From NCBI RefSeq assembly GCF_009193255.1, contig NZ_WACG01000004.1:1-33100 (forward strand): a stretch of DNA of 33,100 nt, written 5' to 3'. The position numbers were made by a program, and so were the translations under genes. The notes below the pieces were generated by a model. The model was not told the DNA's origin. It saw only the letters and a program-made list of their open reading frames with translations, and made no database searches. Of this stretch, positions 7,829 through 14,858 are shown piece after piece. Positions within the stretch are counted from its first letter, which is position 1. Each line of letters starts with the position of its first letter. This stretch comes from Arthrobacter koreensis. Lineage in GTDB: Bacteria; Actinomycetota; Actinomycetes; Actinomycetales; Micrococcaceae.

Positions 7829-8072
7829 TCAAAAGCCACGACTTTCTCGGTATCCTGCACGGCGTCTGTACCACCCCCGATTCATTCTTGCGCATCGGAG
7901 GTCGCCGCTGAGTCAACGTTACGTTGCGTCGCGGGTTTGAGGTGGCAGATCGACCAGCCGCAGCATATACGCAAGATAACCTGAAATTTCGATACATGAA
8001 CGCTTTTAGGGTGTCTTCGTTAGGTACACTTTCTTTGTCAGCTAGCTGTGAAACCTCACTATAGGAGCACCA
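7829..8072. promoter_or_regulatory. Divergent control region between TPR gene and secreted-peptide gene
   Basis: It has two conspicuous dyads. One is caacgt-t-acgttg (7914-7926), on the TPR-gene side. The other is the perfect palindrome cagctagctg (8039-8048), in the likely 5' untranslated region of the peptide gene. A candidate -10 box TACACT (8025-8030) precedes the second dyad; an alternative TAGGGT is at 8007-8012. Neither has a strong -35 match. The stretch 7966-8010 is AT-rich compared with the flanks. These could be operators for autoregulation; this is inference from symmetry. Confidence 0.45.
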
Positions 8073-8213
8073 ATGAAGAAACTAGGCGCATCGCTTCTTC
8101 TCGCGGCAGCCATTACGGCTGTCGGAGTCGCCGCACCGGCGAATGCGGCACCGTCGTTCGGCAACACTGGCGGCGGGACGGTTTCTCCGCTCGTCAACTG
8201 GTGGCCGAACTAA
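8073..8213 (+). CDS. Small secreted peptide precursor (46 aa), candidate signal peptide gene
   Basis: ATG at 8073 is preceded by a good Shine-Dalgarno AGGAG (8063-8067, five-base spacing). The product is 46 residues: a basic start (MKK), a hydrophobic core (LGASLLLAAAITAVGVAA) and a signal peptidase I site PANA|APS, leaving about 21 residues. The mature part is APSFGNTGGGTVSPL followed by VNWWPN, uncharged, Gly-rich in the middle and with a Trp-Trp-Pro-Asn C-terminus. It has no Cys, so it is neither a lipoprotein nor a lanthipeptide-like precursor. The gene is monocistronic, ending in TAA two bases into a short spacer before a strong terminator at 8224-8270. It lies divergent from a TPR protein with receptor-like architecture. 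The layout suggests an exported pro-peptide whose C-terminal fragment is a signal; a small antimicrobial or cell-wall peptide is the alternative. Confidence 0.8.
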   Translation: MKKLGASLLLAAAITAVGVAAPANAAPSFGNTGGGTVSPLVNWWPN

Positions 8214-8223
8214 GTCTGTGTCT

Positions 8224-8270
8224 GGCCGGGCTCCAATCTCTCTGGGATTGCAGCCCGGCCTTTCTCGTTT
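8224..8270 (+). terminator. Strong intrinsic terminator of the peptide gene
   Basis: ggccgggct (8224-8232) pairs perfectly with agcccggcc (8252-8260). After one C-C mismatch the stem continues with caatc/gattg (8234-8238/8246-8250). The run tttctcgttt follows directly. It begins 10 bases after the peptide stop, which supports the small ORF being a real transcription unit separate from deoC. Confidence 0.9.
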
Positions 8271-8308
8271 AAGCCTCCTTACTCGGTGAATCTGAGCAGC
8301 AAAGAACC

Positions 8309-8351
8309 GGCGGGCATTCCCCGCCCCCATATGGGAGACTGGAAGACCAGT
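8309..8351 (+). promoter_or_regulatory. deoC leader with two small hairpins
   Basis: Between the terminator and the deoC start are ggcggg-cattc-cccgcc (8309-8325) and actgg-aaga-ccagt (8338-8351). The second ends three bases before the Shine-Dalgarno region GGAAAGG (8354-8360). They may be part of the 5' untranslated region and could influence translation; no known riboswitch is recognised. Confidence 0.35.
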
Positions 8352-8366
8352 TTGGAAAGGACCGCC

Positions 8367-9074
8367 ATGCCCACGAACGCCGCGCCTGAAGAGACTCCGC
8401 AGACCGCTGACCTCGCCTCTTACATCGACCACACCCTGCTCAAGCCGGAGGCCTCCCGTGAGGACATCCTGCGGGTCTGCGAAGAAGCAGCCGAGTACGG
8501 TTTTAAGTCCGTCTGCGTAAACCCCCTGTGGGTCTCGACGGTACATACTGCCCTGAAGGACTCCGGAGTAGACACCTGCTCCGTTATCGGCTTCCCGCTC
8601 GGAGCGACCACCACAGAGGTCAAGGTCTTTGAAGCACGGGGCGCCCTGCAGGACGGCGCCGACGAGATCGACATGGTCATAGACATTGCCGCAGCACGGC
8701 GCGGCGACCGTGAGACGCTGGTCCGGGACATCGCTTCCGTGGCCGAAGCCGTCCATGAAGCCGGCGCAATCCTTAAGGTCATCATCGAAACCTCGCTGCT
8801 CACTGACGAGCAGAAGGTCCTGGCCTGCGAAGCGTCCGTGGACGCCGGAGCGGACTTCGTGAAGACGTCCACGGGTTTCAACGGCGGCGGTGCCACGGTT
8901 GAGGATGTTGCCCTGATGCGCCGGACGGTCGGTCCTTACCTGGGCGTGAAGGCGTCCGGCGGTGTCCGCAGCCGTGAAGATGCCCTGGCGATGATCAACG
9001 CCGGTGCCACACGAATTGGAGCTAGCTCCGGAATCGCTATTGTTAAGGGTGGTAACGGCGGGTCCGGTTACTGA
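8367..9074 (+). CDS. deoC: Deoxyribose-phosphate aldolase
   Basis: A 235-residue class I aldolase that splits 2-deoxyribose-5-phosphate into glyceraldehyde-3-phosphate and acetaldehyde. Family motifs are YIDHTLLKP near residue 19, IDMVIDI with the catalytic Asp at 102, the Schiff-base Lys166 in DFVKTSTGF, and Lys195 in GVKASGG with the following GGVR. The start at 8367 is chosen over in-frame ATG 8286 because GGAAAGG lies six bases upstream and because family members begin close to this point; the upstream extension falls in the untranslated leader. It is the downstream step to the phosphorylase and mutase at 1973-4561. Cytoplasmic. Monocistronic or with the small membrane protein that follows after 41 bases. 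Confidence 0.95.
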   Translation: MPTNAAPEETPQTADLASYIDHTLLKPEASREDILRVCEEAAEYGFKSVCVNPLWVSTVHTALKDSGVDTCSVIGFPLGATTTEVKVFEARGALQDGADEIDMVIDIAAARRGDRETLVRDIASVAEAVHEAGAILKVIIETSLLTDEQKVLACEASVDAGADFVKTSTGFNGGGATVEDVALMRRTVGPYLGVKASGGVRSREDALAMINAGATRIGASSGIAIVKGGNGGSGY

Positions 9075-9115
9075 TCCGTCCGCCGCTGAAAACTTTTTGA
9101 AACGGAGAAACTCCC

Positions 9116-9367
9116 ATGGCACGAACCAAGGCCAAGCAGCCCACCCACTCGGGCGAAGGACACCTGGTCTCGAACCTCGTCACCTTCATTGTCTTCTTTG
9201 GGCTCTTCCTCGCCTCGATCTACGCCTTGAACTGGCTGACACTGGACGCGGTTTGGCCGATGGTGGTCTGCCTCGTCGTAGGTACTCTCGTCTACCTCAT
9301 CCCGTTCATGATGGGCCGCTCGGACACCACCGTTGAGCTGGCTGAAGGCAAGTCGCACAACGAGTAA
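9116..9367 (+). CDS. Small two-helix membrane protein, function unknown
   Basis: An 83-residue protein with a polar, basic start (MARTKAKQPTHSGEGH), two hydrophobic segments at about residues 19-40 and 46-67, and a charged tail (DTTVELAEGKSHNE). It is preceded by GGAGA with suitable spacing and followed by a strong terminator at 9397-9441. It lies 41 bases after deoC in the same direction, so readthrough from deoC is possible. Similar short membrane proteins downstream of deoC are known from Micrococcaceae-type genomes in my recollection, but no function is established and none is proposed. Confidence 0.8.
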   Translation: MARTKAKQPTHSGEGHLVSNLVTFIVFFGLFLASIYALNWLTLDAVWPMVVCLVVGTLVYLIPFMMGRSDTTVELAEGKSHNE

Positions 9368-9396
9368 CCAACGGCGGCGACAAATCCGCGTTAGGC

Positions 9397-9441
9397 AAAA
9401 AAGACTGCACGCCCGGAATTGCCCGGCGTGCAGTCTTTTTT
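9397..9441. terminator. Bidirectional intrinsic terminator
   Basis: aaaaaagactgcacgcc (9397-9413) is perfectly complementary to ggcgtgcagtctttttt (9425-9441), a 17-bp stem with an 11-base loop. With A and T tracts on the two sides it can work in both directions, ending the deoC-side transcript on the plus strand. Confidence 0.92.
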
Positions 9442-9516
9442 TCGGGTAAAAACGGGCATGAAACGAGTAGTAAGTACTCTTAGCACTCAGCTGGACCCGT
9501 TCTTAAAGTCATCCCC

Positions 9517-9657
9517 ATGAGCACAACACTGACACGTAGACAATGGCGCGCTGAGCGTATCCGCCAGCAGCGCTTCACCAGGTTCTCCTACTCGGCAATC
9601 GCTGCGCTCGTCGTCTCGGCAGCCGTAGTCTTCGCGATTGCCATCCAGCAAACGTAG
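9517..9657 (+). CDS. Small single-pass membrane protein (46 aa), uncertain
   Basis: ATG at 9517 opens a 46-residue frame with a strongly basic first half (RRQWRAERIRQQRFTRFSY) and one hydrophobic helix (SAIAALVVSAAVVFAIAI), ending QQT. The charge pattern fits an inward N-terminus and a single membrane anchor. It occupies the space between two well-defined units and ends eight bases before the convergent SIS gene. There is no clear Shine-Dalgarno sequence, so coding is plausible but not proven. Confidence 0.5.
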   Translation: MSTTLTRRQWRAERIRQQRFTRFSYSAIAALVVSAAVVFAIAIQQT

Positions 9658-9665
9658 GAACTGCC

Positions 9666-10667
9666 CTAGCTAGCCGGCGTGGCGGTGACCTGTGCGCTCC
9701 AGGAGTGCTCCGGATCCTTGCTGTACCAGTCCCAGGCCACCAGCTCCGGCACCATCGTCTCCACCAGGGCAGACACCAGCCACCGTTCCTGCCCCGGATA
9801 GGAAACGGTAAGAGCCGCCTCGGGAAAGCCTCCTCCGACGGCGACAACCTGGGCTCCGCGCGGCATCATCCAGTCCAGGGCCTGCTGGTCCCACCGCGAT
9901 CCGGCGAAAACGAGCGCCCGGTAATCGAGGGTCTTGGACAGATAAACATCCACGTGGGACCAGTCCCCCGTTTCACTGCCGTATGCCGGCCGGCGGGGCA
10001 CTTCACGGATCATCAGCGAACCCTGGGCCGCACTGGAGAAGCGTTCCGCAGGCGCCAGCAGGAACGCACCGTCCGGGCCCAAAAGCAGATCCGAGGCCTG
10101 CGGGAGCCACCGTTCGGCGGAGTCCAAGAGGGATCGGGCACCAGCCGCTGCACCATTCACCTCCTCCGCCAGCATCCCGCAGGAAGCACCGTACCGTTCA
10201 AGCAGTGCCGCGATGACCAGCAGCGAATGCCTGAAGTTCCGGCAGGAGATACCCGAGACCTCCTCCCCCGCGTTCATGGCAACGGTGTGGTCAGCCATGG
10301 CCGCAAGCGGTGAGTTGGGGTTGTTGGTCACTGCCACCAGTCCGCCCGTGCCGCGGTAGCGTTCAGCCGCAGCCAGGACCTCAACACTTGTGCCGGTGGC
10401 AGAGACAGCGACCACCAGGAGGTCCGGTGCCGGCGCCGGAAGCAGCACGGTACTGGCCAGTTCAACCTGGACGTTCACGCCGTCGGCACGTGCTTTCCGC
10501 GCGGCAGTGGCCGCCGCGTAGGCACTCGACCCCATCCCCAGGATCAGGATGCGTTGGGCCGGTGGAAGCTCCGCCAGCCCGGGGTAACCGCCGTTGAGCA
10601 GTTCAGCCATACGGTCCAGGTACTCTGGGACCAGCTGCAGGTCCTCTAGGAAGCGGGAGGTGTCCAC
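9666..10667 (-). CDS. SIS-domain sugar isomerase/deaminase-like protein
   Basis: A 333-residue protein with a tandem SIS architecture like the isomerase half of GlmS and like AgaS/FrlB deglycase proteins. The first domain shows ILGMGSSAYAA near residues 43-53, VVAVSATGTS near 106-115 (the Ser/Thr phosphate-binding loop) and VAVTNNPNSPLA; the second shows RFSSAAQGSLMIREV near 215 and FAGSRWDQQ. It likely binds a phosphorylated (amino) sugar and isomerises or deaminates it. The GTG start at 10667 follows AAGGAG, lies inside the end of the upstream kinase gene (22-base overlap) and indicates cotranslation. Glucosamine kinases of the maltokinase-like family are reported next to sugar isomerase genes in actinobacteria, which supports amino sugar use. 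Exact substrate unknown. Confidence 0.8.
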   Translation of the reverse strand: MDTSRFLEDLQLVPEYLDRMAELLNGGYPGLAELPPAQRILILGMGSSAYAAATAARKARADGVNVQVELASTVLLPAPAPDLLVVAVSATGTSVEVLAAAERYRGTGGLVAVTNNPNSPLAAMADHTVAMNAGEEVSGISCRNFRHSLLVIAALLERYGASCGMLAEEVNGAAAGARSLLDSAERWLPQASDLLLGPDGAFLLAPAERFSSAAQGSLMIREVPRRPAYGSETGDWSHVDVYLSKTLDYRALVFAGSRWDQQALDWMMPRGAQVVAVGGGFPEAALTVSYPGQERWLVSALVETMVPELVAWDWYSKDPEHSWSAQVTATPAS

Positions 10668-11866
10668 ACGGGCTCCTTCGTCTGTGGGGTGCGGGAGAAG
10701 TCCCGCTGGAAACGGTAGGTGATGGCGCCGTCGGCCGCGTATTGCCAGCGCGGCAGATAGCGGTGGGCGTAGATGAGTTCGCGCAGCAGCTGCTCTGCGG
10801 TGAGGCCGGGCAGCAGGGCTTCGTCCAGCAGGTCCGGGAAGCCGGACTCTGCTGCGGCGCTGCGGTACGCCCGGACAAGCTGTGCCTGCGCTTCCGCAGC
10901 CCAGCCGTAGAGCCGGTCCAGTGACCGCAGGTCATCAGCCTGCAGGCGCTTGGCGGCCACCGAGGCCACCATGTCCAGGCTGGCGGCTAGATGTGCGACG
11001 TCGCGGGCGGCGGTATCGGGCCGGTCCCGCTCAGCGGCGGGCAGCTGGGGATCGCCGTCGAAATCCAAGAGCCAGTACCTATCCCCCGAACGCAGCACCT
11101 GCCCCACGTGCAGGTCTCCATGCAGGTCAAAGGCCGGTGCGCCCGTCTCGGGCAGCGCGGCCAGCAGATCCCTCAGGTGCCCGGCCCTGTTCTCCAGCCG
11201 AATCCCGGCGTCGCCGTCCGTGAGAGCCAGGGCAACATCCAGCACGCCGTCGGCCCGAGCCCTGGCCTCGGCTGCGCCAGGGCCCGGCAGCGGTTCGGCA
11301 GCGAACAGCGCGGCGTGCACTTCTGCGGTCAGCCGGCCAAGGGCGGAAGGGAAGTCCGGCAGCGCACCGCCGCGGAACCAGGCCACGACGTCGTCCGCGG
11401 CCCAGGTCCAGCCATCGTCCGCGTCCGGTATCAGCGCGCTGAGCAGCGCCAGGGTACCGCGGCCCTGCTCCGGGTGATCCCACTCCAGCGAACCGTAGTA
11501 ACCGGGCACGGACTCAACTCCGGCGTCTGCCAGCCGCGCCAGCAGCCGGGCCGAACGGTCGGCTCCGGACCACTGCCGCACGAGCTTAATGATCTTGTCC
11601 CGGCCAACCACCACCGAAAGGTTGGTCATGTCCACGCTGACGGCTGTCTCTTCGAGTCCGCCGCCGGCAGGCAGGCGGGTACGCACCGCGTACAGCTCTC
11701 CGGCGGTGGCCGTGAGTGAACCAGCCTCGCCGGACAGCACTGCAGCAGCGAGGTCTCCGGCCAAGCCCGAACCTGCCGCCGCGGGACGTCCGCGGGAATC
11801 GAGCACGGCAAGGCCGCCGTCCGGCTGCAGTCGCAAACAGCCGTGCGCGGCCTTCACTTCATCCAT
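10646..11866 (-). CDS. Maltokinase-like sugar kinase, probable glucosamine kinase (GlcNK type)
   Basis: A 406-residue kinase with an aminoglycoside-phosphotransferase-like fold. The N-terminal cap (1-85) is followed by the ATP-binding lobe with VVVGRDKIIKLVRQW (Lys94 region), the catalytic loop HGDLHVGQ at 249-256, the metal-binding LLDFDGDP around 266-273, and the family signature ERDRPDTAARDVAHL. The C-terminal ELIYAHRYLPRWQY matches the maltokinase group. That group includes Mak (maltose kinase, linked to trehalose-maltokinase systems) and actinobacterial GlcNK (glucosamine to glucosamine-6-phosphate). No treS or glgE neighbour is present, but an overlapping SIS isomerase is, so glucosamine or a related amino sugar is the better guess. 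The gene diverges from potD with 161 bases between. Confidence 0.75.
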   Translation of the reverse strand: MDEVKAAHGCLRLQPDGGLAVLDSRGRPAAAGSGLAGDLAAAVLSGEAGSLTATAGELYAVRTRLPAGGGLEETAVSVDMTNLSVVVGRDKIIKLVRQWSGADRSARLLARLADAGVESVPGYYGSLEWDHPEQGRGTLALLSALIPDADDGWTWAADDVVAWFRGGALPDFPSALGRLTAEVHAALFAAEPLPGPGAAEARARADGVLDVALALTDGDAGIRLENRAGHLRDLLAALPETGAPAFDLHGDLHVGQVLRSGDRYWLLDFDGDPQLPAAERDRPDTAARDVAHLAASLDMVASVAAKRLQADDLRSLDRLYGWAAEAQAQLVRAYRSAAAESGFPDLLDEALLPGLTAEQLLRELIYAHRYLPRWQYAADGAITYRFQRDFSRTPQTKEPVWTPPAS

Positions 11867-11892
11867 GTCCTAACCTTCACATTCCTTGCACG

Positions 11893-11959
11893 CAGGTTCA
11901 AGGACCGATTGTTAAATGCTTGTTACGGCGAAAAATAAGCGTTGTATTCCTTGAATCTG
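11893..11959. promoter_or_regulatory. Divergent kinase / potD control region with inverted 12-mers
   Basis: Within the 161-base intergenic space caggttcaagga (11893-11904) and tccttgaatctg (11948-11959) are inverse copies matching at 11 of 12 positions, 43 bases apart. attccttg also occurs at 11881-11888 and 11946-11953. The spacer is AT-rich (gttaaatg, aaaaataag), as expected for promoters. This may be the operator pair controlling both transcription units, possibly for the TetR protein at 15952-16563. Confidence 0.45.
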
Positions 11960-12027
11960 AATGTAAAGATCAATTCACCACCCAACCGGGGTGTGATCCA
12001 CAACACAGCGCAAGAGTAGGAGCCATC

Positions 12028-13119
12028 GTGAGTTTCCAGCGCGTTTCACGGACCGCCGCCGTAGCAGCAACAGCGGTCCTTGCTCTGTCCGCCTGCGGCG
12101 GAGGAAGCGGGTCCGCGGACCTGGATCCCGACGCCGACATCAGTGAACAGAAGCTGGTAGTCGGCATCTGGGCCGATTACTACCCCGAGGATCTTGCCGA
12201 GACCTTCGAAGCGGAGACGGGCGTTCCCGTCCAGATTGTGCACCATGCCACGAACGAAGAGATCATGGCCAAGCTGACAGCCGGCGGGGACTCCGGAATC
12301 GACGTCGCATTTGTCTCCGGCCAGTACGCCCAGGCGCTCAACGAAGGCGGAATGCTCCAGGAACTGGACCACTCCCTCATCCCGAACATCGAGAACCTTT
12401 ACCCCGAGGCCATGGAAATGGCCTACGACGACGGCAACACTTTCTCCCTGCCCTACGCATGGGGAACCACCGGCCTCTGCTACCGCTCGGACCTGCTGCC
12501 GGCGGAGCCCACCTCCTGGACGGATCTGCTGGAGCCGGCGGCCGGCGTCGCCGGGAAAACCACCATGCTCTCCACCGAACGCTGGATGGCGCTCCCTGCC
12601 CTGAAGGCACTGGGCTACTCGGTGAACTCGGAGAATCCGGACGAGCTGGCGGCCGTAAAGGAACAGCTCACGACAACCAAGCCCACCCTGCTTTCCTTCG
12701 ATGACACCACCTTCTACTCCAAGCTGGTCACCGGCGAGGCAGTGCTCACCGAGGCCTGGGACGGCTGGTGCAACTACGGCATTGCCGAGGACCCGAACAT
12801 CAAGTTCACCGTCCCGGAAGAAGGCAGCGATCTCTGGGTGGACACCATGACCGTGCTGAAGTCCTCTCAGAACAAAGAGGCGGCCATGGCGTTCCTGAAC
12901 TACGTTCTTGAGCCGGAGATCCATTCCTGGGCAGCGGAAAACATCCTCTACAAGGTGCCGAACCAGGCAGCCATGGAGGCACTGGACCCGGAACTGCTGG
13001 TCACGTACCCCAACCTGGCCATGACCCCTGCCGAACTGGCGAAACAGGAAGTCATCGTCGACCTGGGTGATTACAGCACCGAGTACACCCGCCTCGCCAC
13101 GGAAATCTCCGCGAAGTAG
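12028..13119 (+). CDS. potD: Polyamine-type ABC transporter substrate-binding lipoprotein
   Basis: A 363-residue extracytoplasmic binding protein of the PotD/PotF group. The GTG start at 12028 has AGGAG at 12018-12022; the longer frame upstream is antisense to the kinase and is not used. A lipoprotein signal ends in the lipobox LSAC with Cys23. The mature domain begins EQKLVVGIWADYYPEDLAETFEAET and shows the family-typical LPYAWGTTGL segment and ATNEEIMAKL near the N-lobe. It should capture a polyamine or related cationic amine outside the membrane and deliver it to the permeases encoded directly downstream (six-base gap). The exact ligand cannot be deduced. First gene of a potDBCA operon. 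Confidence 0.88.
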   Translation: MSFQRVSRTAAVAATAVLALSACGGGSGSADLDPDADISEQKLVVGIWADYYPEDLAETFEAETGVPVQIVHHATNEEIMAKLTAGGDSGIDVAFVSGQYAQALNEGGMLQELDHSLIPNIENLYPEAMEMAYDDGNTFSLPYAWGTTGLCYRSDLLPAEPTSWTDLLEPAAGVAGKTTMLSTERWMALPALKALGYSVNSENPDELAAVKEQLTTTKPTLLSFDDTTFYSKLVTGEAVLTEAWDGWCNYGIAEDPNIKFTVPEEGSDLWVDTMTVLKSSQNKEAAMAFLNYVLEPEIHSWAAENILYKVPNQAAMEALDPELLVTYPNLAMTPAELAKQEVIVDLGDYSTEYTRLATEISAK

Positions 13120-13125
13120 CTTCCC

Positions 13126-14028
13126 GTGCCTGCCCTCCGCTCCGCAGCCTCCGGCGCCGCCTGGCGCCGGAGGCTCGCCGGCCTTCCGATCCTCGGACCC
13201 GGTGTCCTCTTCCTCTTCGTCCTTGCCGTCCTGCCCGTGGCACTGGTTACCGTCTACGCGTTCTTTGAGCGCGGCCGGTTTGGCGGGGTCGAGTACAACT
13301 TCACCCTGGACAACTTCGTCCGGCTGGCAGACCCGCTCTACCTGGGCGTGGTGCTGAAGTCCATTCTCATTGCCGGTGCCGCCACCGGAATCGCCCTGCT
13401 AATCGGCTACCCGGCGGCCCTGTTCATCTCCCGCCTGCCCAAGCGGTGGCGCACCCTGGCGCTGATCGCCGTGCTGCTGCCGTTCTGGACCAACTTCCTG
13501 ATCCGCACCTATGCGTGGATCCTGCTGCTGAACAACGCAGGCTGGATCAACCAGGGCCTGCAGGCCCTCGGAATCACCACCGAACCGGTGGCAATGCTCT
13601 ACACCGAACCGGCCGTCGTCGTCGGGCTGGTCTATATGTACCTGCCGCTGATGATCCTGCCGCTGTACGCGTCCTTGTCCTCCCAGGACGCGCAGCTTAC
13701 CGAAGCTGCCACCAACCTTGGTTCCTCGCCGTTCCGGGTGTTCCGCACCGTCACCCTGCCGCTCTCCGCCCCGGGTGCCCTGACCGGCTGCATCTTTGTC
13801 TTCGTGCCCGCCATGGGCAACTTCATCATTCCGGAGCTGATCGGCGGCGGGAAGACAGTGCTGATCGGCAACCTCATCCGCGACCAGTTCCTCAAGGCCC
13901 GCGACTGGCCCTTCGGCGCTGCCCTGGCCCTGGTCATGACGGCGTTCCTGGTACTGCTGCTGGTTCTGCAACAGCGGGCGTCCCGCGCCGTCAGTGAAGG
14001 CAAGACCCCGCGGAAGGCGGACGCATGA
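13126..14028 (+). CDS. potB: Polyamine-type ABC transporter permease, PotB family
   Basis: A 300-residue inner membrane permease with about six hydrophobic helices (first at residues 17-40: LPILGPGVLFLFVLAVLPVA). The cytoplasmic EAA loop, contacted by the ATPase, is EAATNLGSSPFRVFRTVTLP at about 192-211. PFWTNFLIRTYAWILLL is typical of PotB. The GTG start at 13126 follows the potD stop by six bases. It pairs with PotC to form the membrane channel. The stop overlaps the potC start (ATGA at 14025-14028). Confidence 0.92.
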   Translation: MPALRSAASGAAWRRRLAGLPILGPGVLFLFVLAVLPVALVTVYAFFERGRFGGVEYNFTLDNFVRLADPLYLGVVLKSILIAGAATGIALLIGYPAALFISRLPKRWRTLALIAVLLPFWTNFLIRTYAWILLLNNAGWINQGLQALGITTEPVAMLYTEPAVVVGLVYMYLPLMILPLYASLSSQDAQLTEAATNLGSSPFRVFRTVTLPLSAPGALTGCIFVFVPAMGNFIIPELIGGGKTVLIGNLIRDQFLKARDWPFGAALALVMTAFLVLLLVLQQRASRAVSEGKTPRKADA

Positions 14029-14858
14029 GCACCATCGCAGCCGGCCGGACTGCCGGAGACAAAAACGTACGACGCCGTGGCGCGCGGCACGGACGCGGCT
14101 GGCACCTCCGGGTGCCGTTCTGGGCGGTGATCGGCTTCCTCTACCTGCCGATCCTCGTGGTCACGGCCATGTCCTTCAATGCCTCTTCCAATCTGTTCTC
14201 CTGGTCGGGTTTTTCGCTGAAGTGGTACGCAGAAATCTTCCGCTCCCCGGAGATCCTTGCGTCGCTGGGGAACACCCTGATCGTGGCCGCGGCCGCTGCT
14301 GTGCTGGCCACTGTGCTGGGCACGCTCACCGCCGTCGGCATCCACCGCTACACCAGGGGCGGACTGATCCGGGCGATCGCCATTGCCCCGGCCATGCTCC
14401 CGGATCTGCTCCTGGCCATCGGCCTGCTAAGCCTGTTCACCCTGCTCAACTTCACCCTGGGCCTGCTCTCGGTCATCCTGGCCCACACCGTGTTCGCCAT
14501 GGCCTTCGTGACCGCTATTGTGCTGGCCCGGCTGGCGCAGGTTGATCCGTCGCTGGAAGAAGCCTCGAGAGACCTGGGAGCCACTCCGGCCCGCACCCTG
14601 CTGAAGGTGACGGTTCCGCAGCTGGGACCTGCCATTATCTCCGGCGGACTGCTGGCATTCACCCTCTCCCTGGATGAATTCGTGATCGCTTTCTTTACCA
14701 CCAGCCCCACAGTCTCCACCCTGCCCATCAACATCTACTCGATGGTTCGCTTCGGCGTCTCCCCCGAAATCAATGCCCTCGCCACCATGCTGCTTGGCCT
14801 GACCGTCCTGGCGGTCCTGGGCACACAGCGCCTGACCAAGATTGCGGATTCACTATGA
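14025..14858 (+). CDS. potC: Polyamine-type ABC transporter permease, PotC family
   Basis: A 277-residue permease with six predicted membrane helices after a basic N-terminal tail of about 30 residues (RRRGARHGRGWH). The EAA motif EASRDLGATPARTLLKVTVP lies near residues 182-201, and LDEFVIAFFTTSPTVSTLP is a hallmark of PotC/PotI permeases. It overlaps potB at its start and potA at its stop by four bases each, so translation is coupled throughout. Partner of PotB in the import channel. Confidence 0.92.
   Translation: MSTIAAGRTAGDKNVRRRGARHGRGWHLRVPFWAVIGFLYLPILVVTAMSFNASSNLFSWSGFSLKWYAEIFRSPEILASLGNTLIVAAAAAVLATVLGTLTAVGIHRYTRGGLIRAIAIAPAMLPDLLLAIGLLSLFTLLNFTLGLLSVILAHTVFAMAFVTAIVLARLAQVDPSLEEASRDLGATPARTLLKVTVPQLGPAIISGGLLAFTLSLDEFVIAFFTTSPTVSTLPINIYSMVRFGVSPEINALATMLLGLTVLAVLGTQRLTKIADSL

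Noticed and set aside
7829-7885. 18-codon frame on the minus strand ending directly before the TPR start codon
   Set aside because: It has no ribosome-binding site and no recognisable sequence. It shows only that the TPR gene cannot be extended upstream in this frame.
8286-8366. 27-residue N-terminal extension of deoC from ATG 8286
   Set aside because: It has no ribosome-binding site and contains hairpins; ATG 8367 has a good ribosome-binding site and fits the family's length.
9480-9488. ttagcactc, matching one half of the CIRCE operator bound by HrcA
   Set aside because: The second half (gagtgctaa after nine bases) matches at only four of nine positions, and no chaperone gene follows.
11716-12027. 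104-residue N-terminal extension of potD
   Set aside because: It is antisense to the kinase gene and lies upstream of a complete lipoprotein signal with its own ribosome-binding site.
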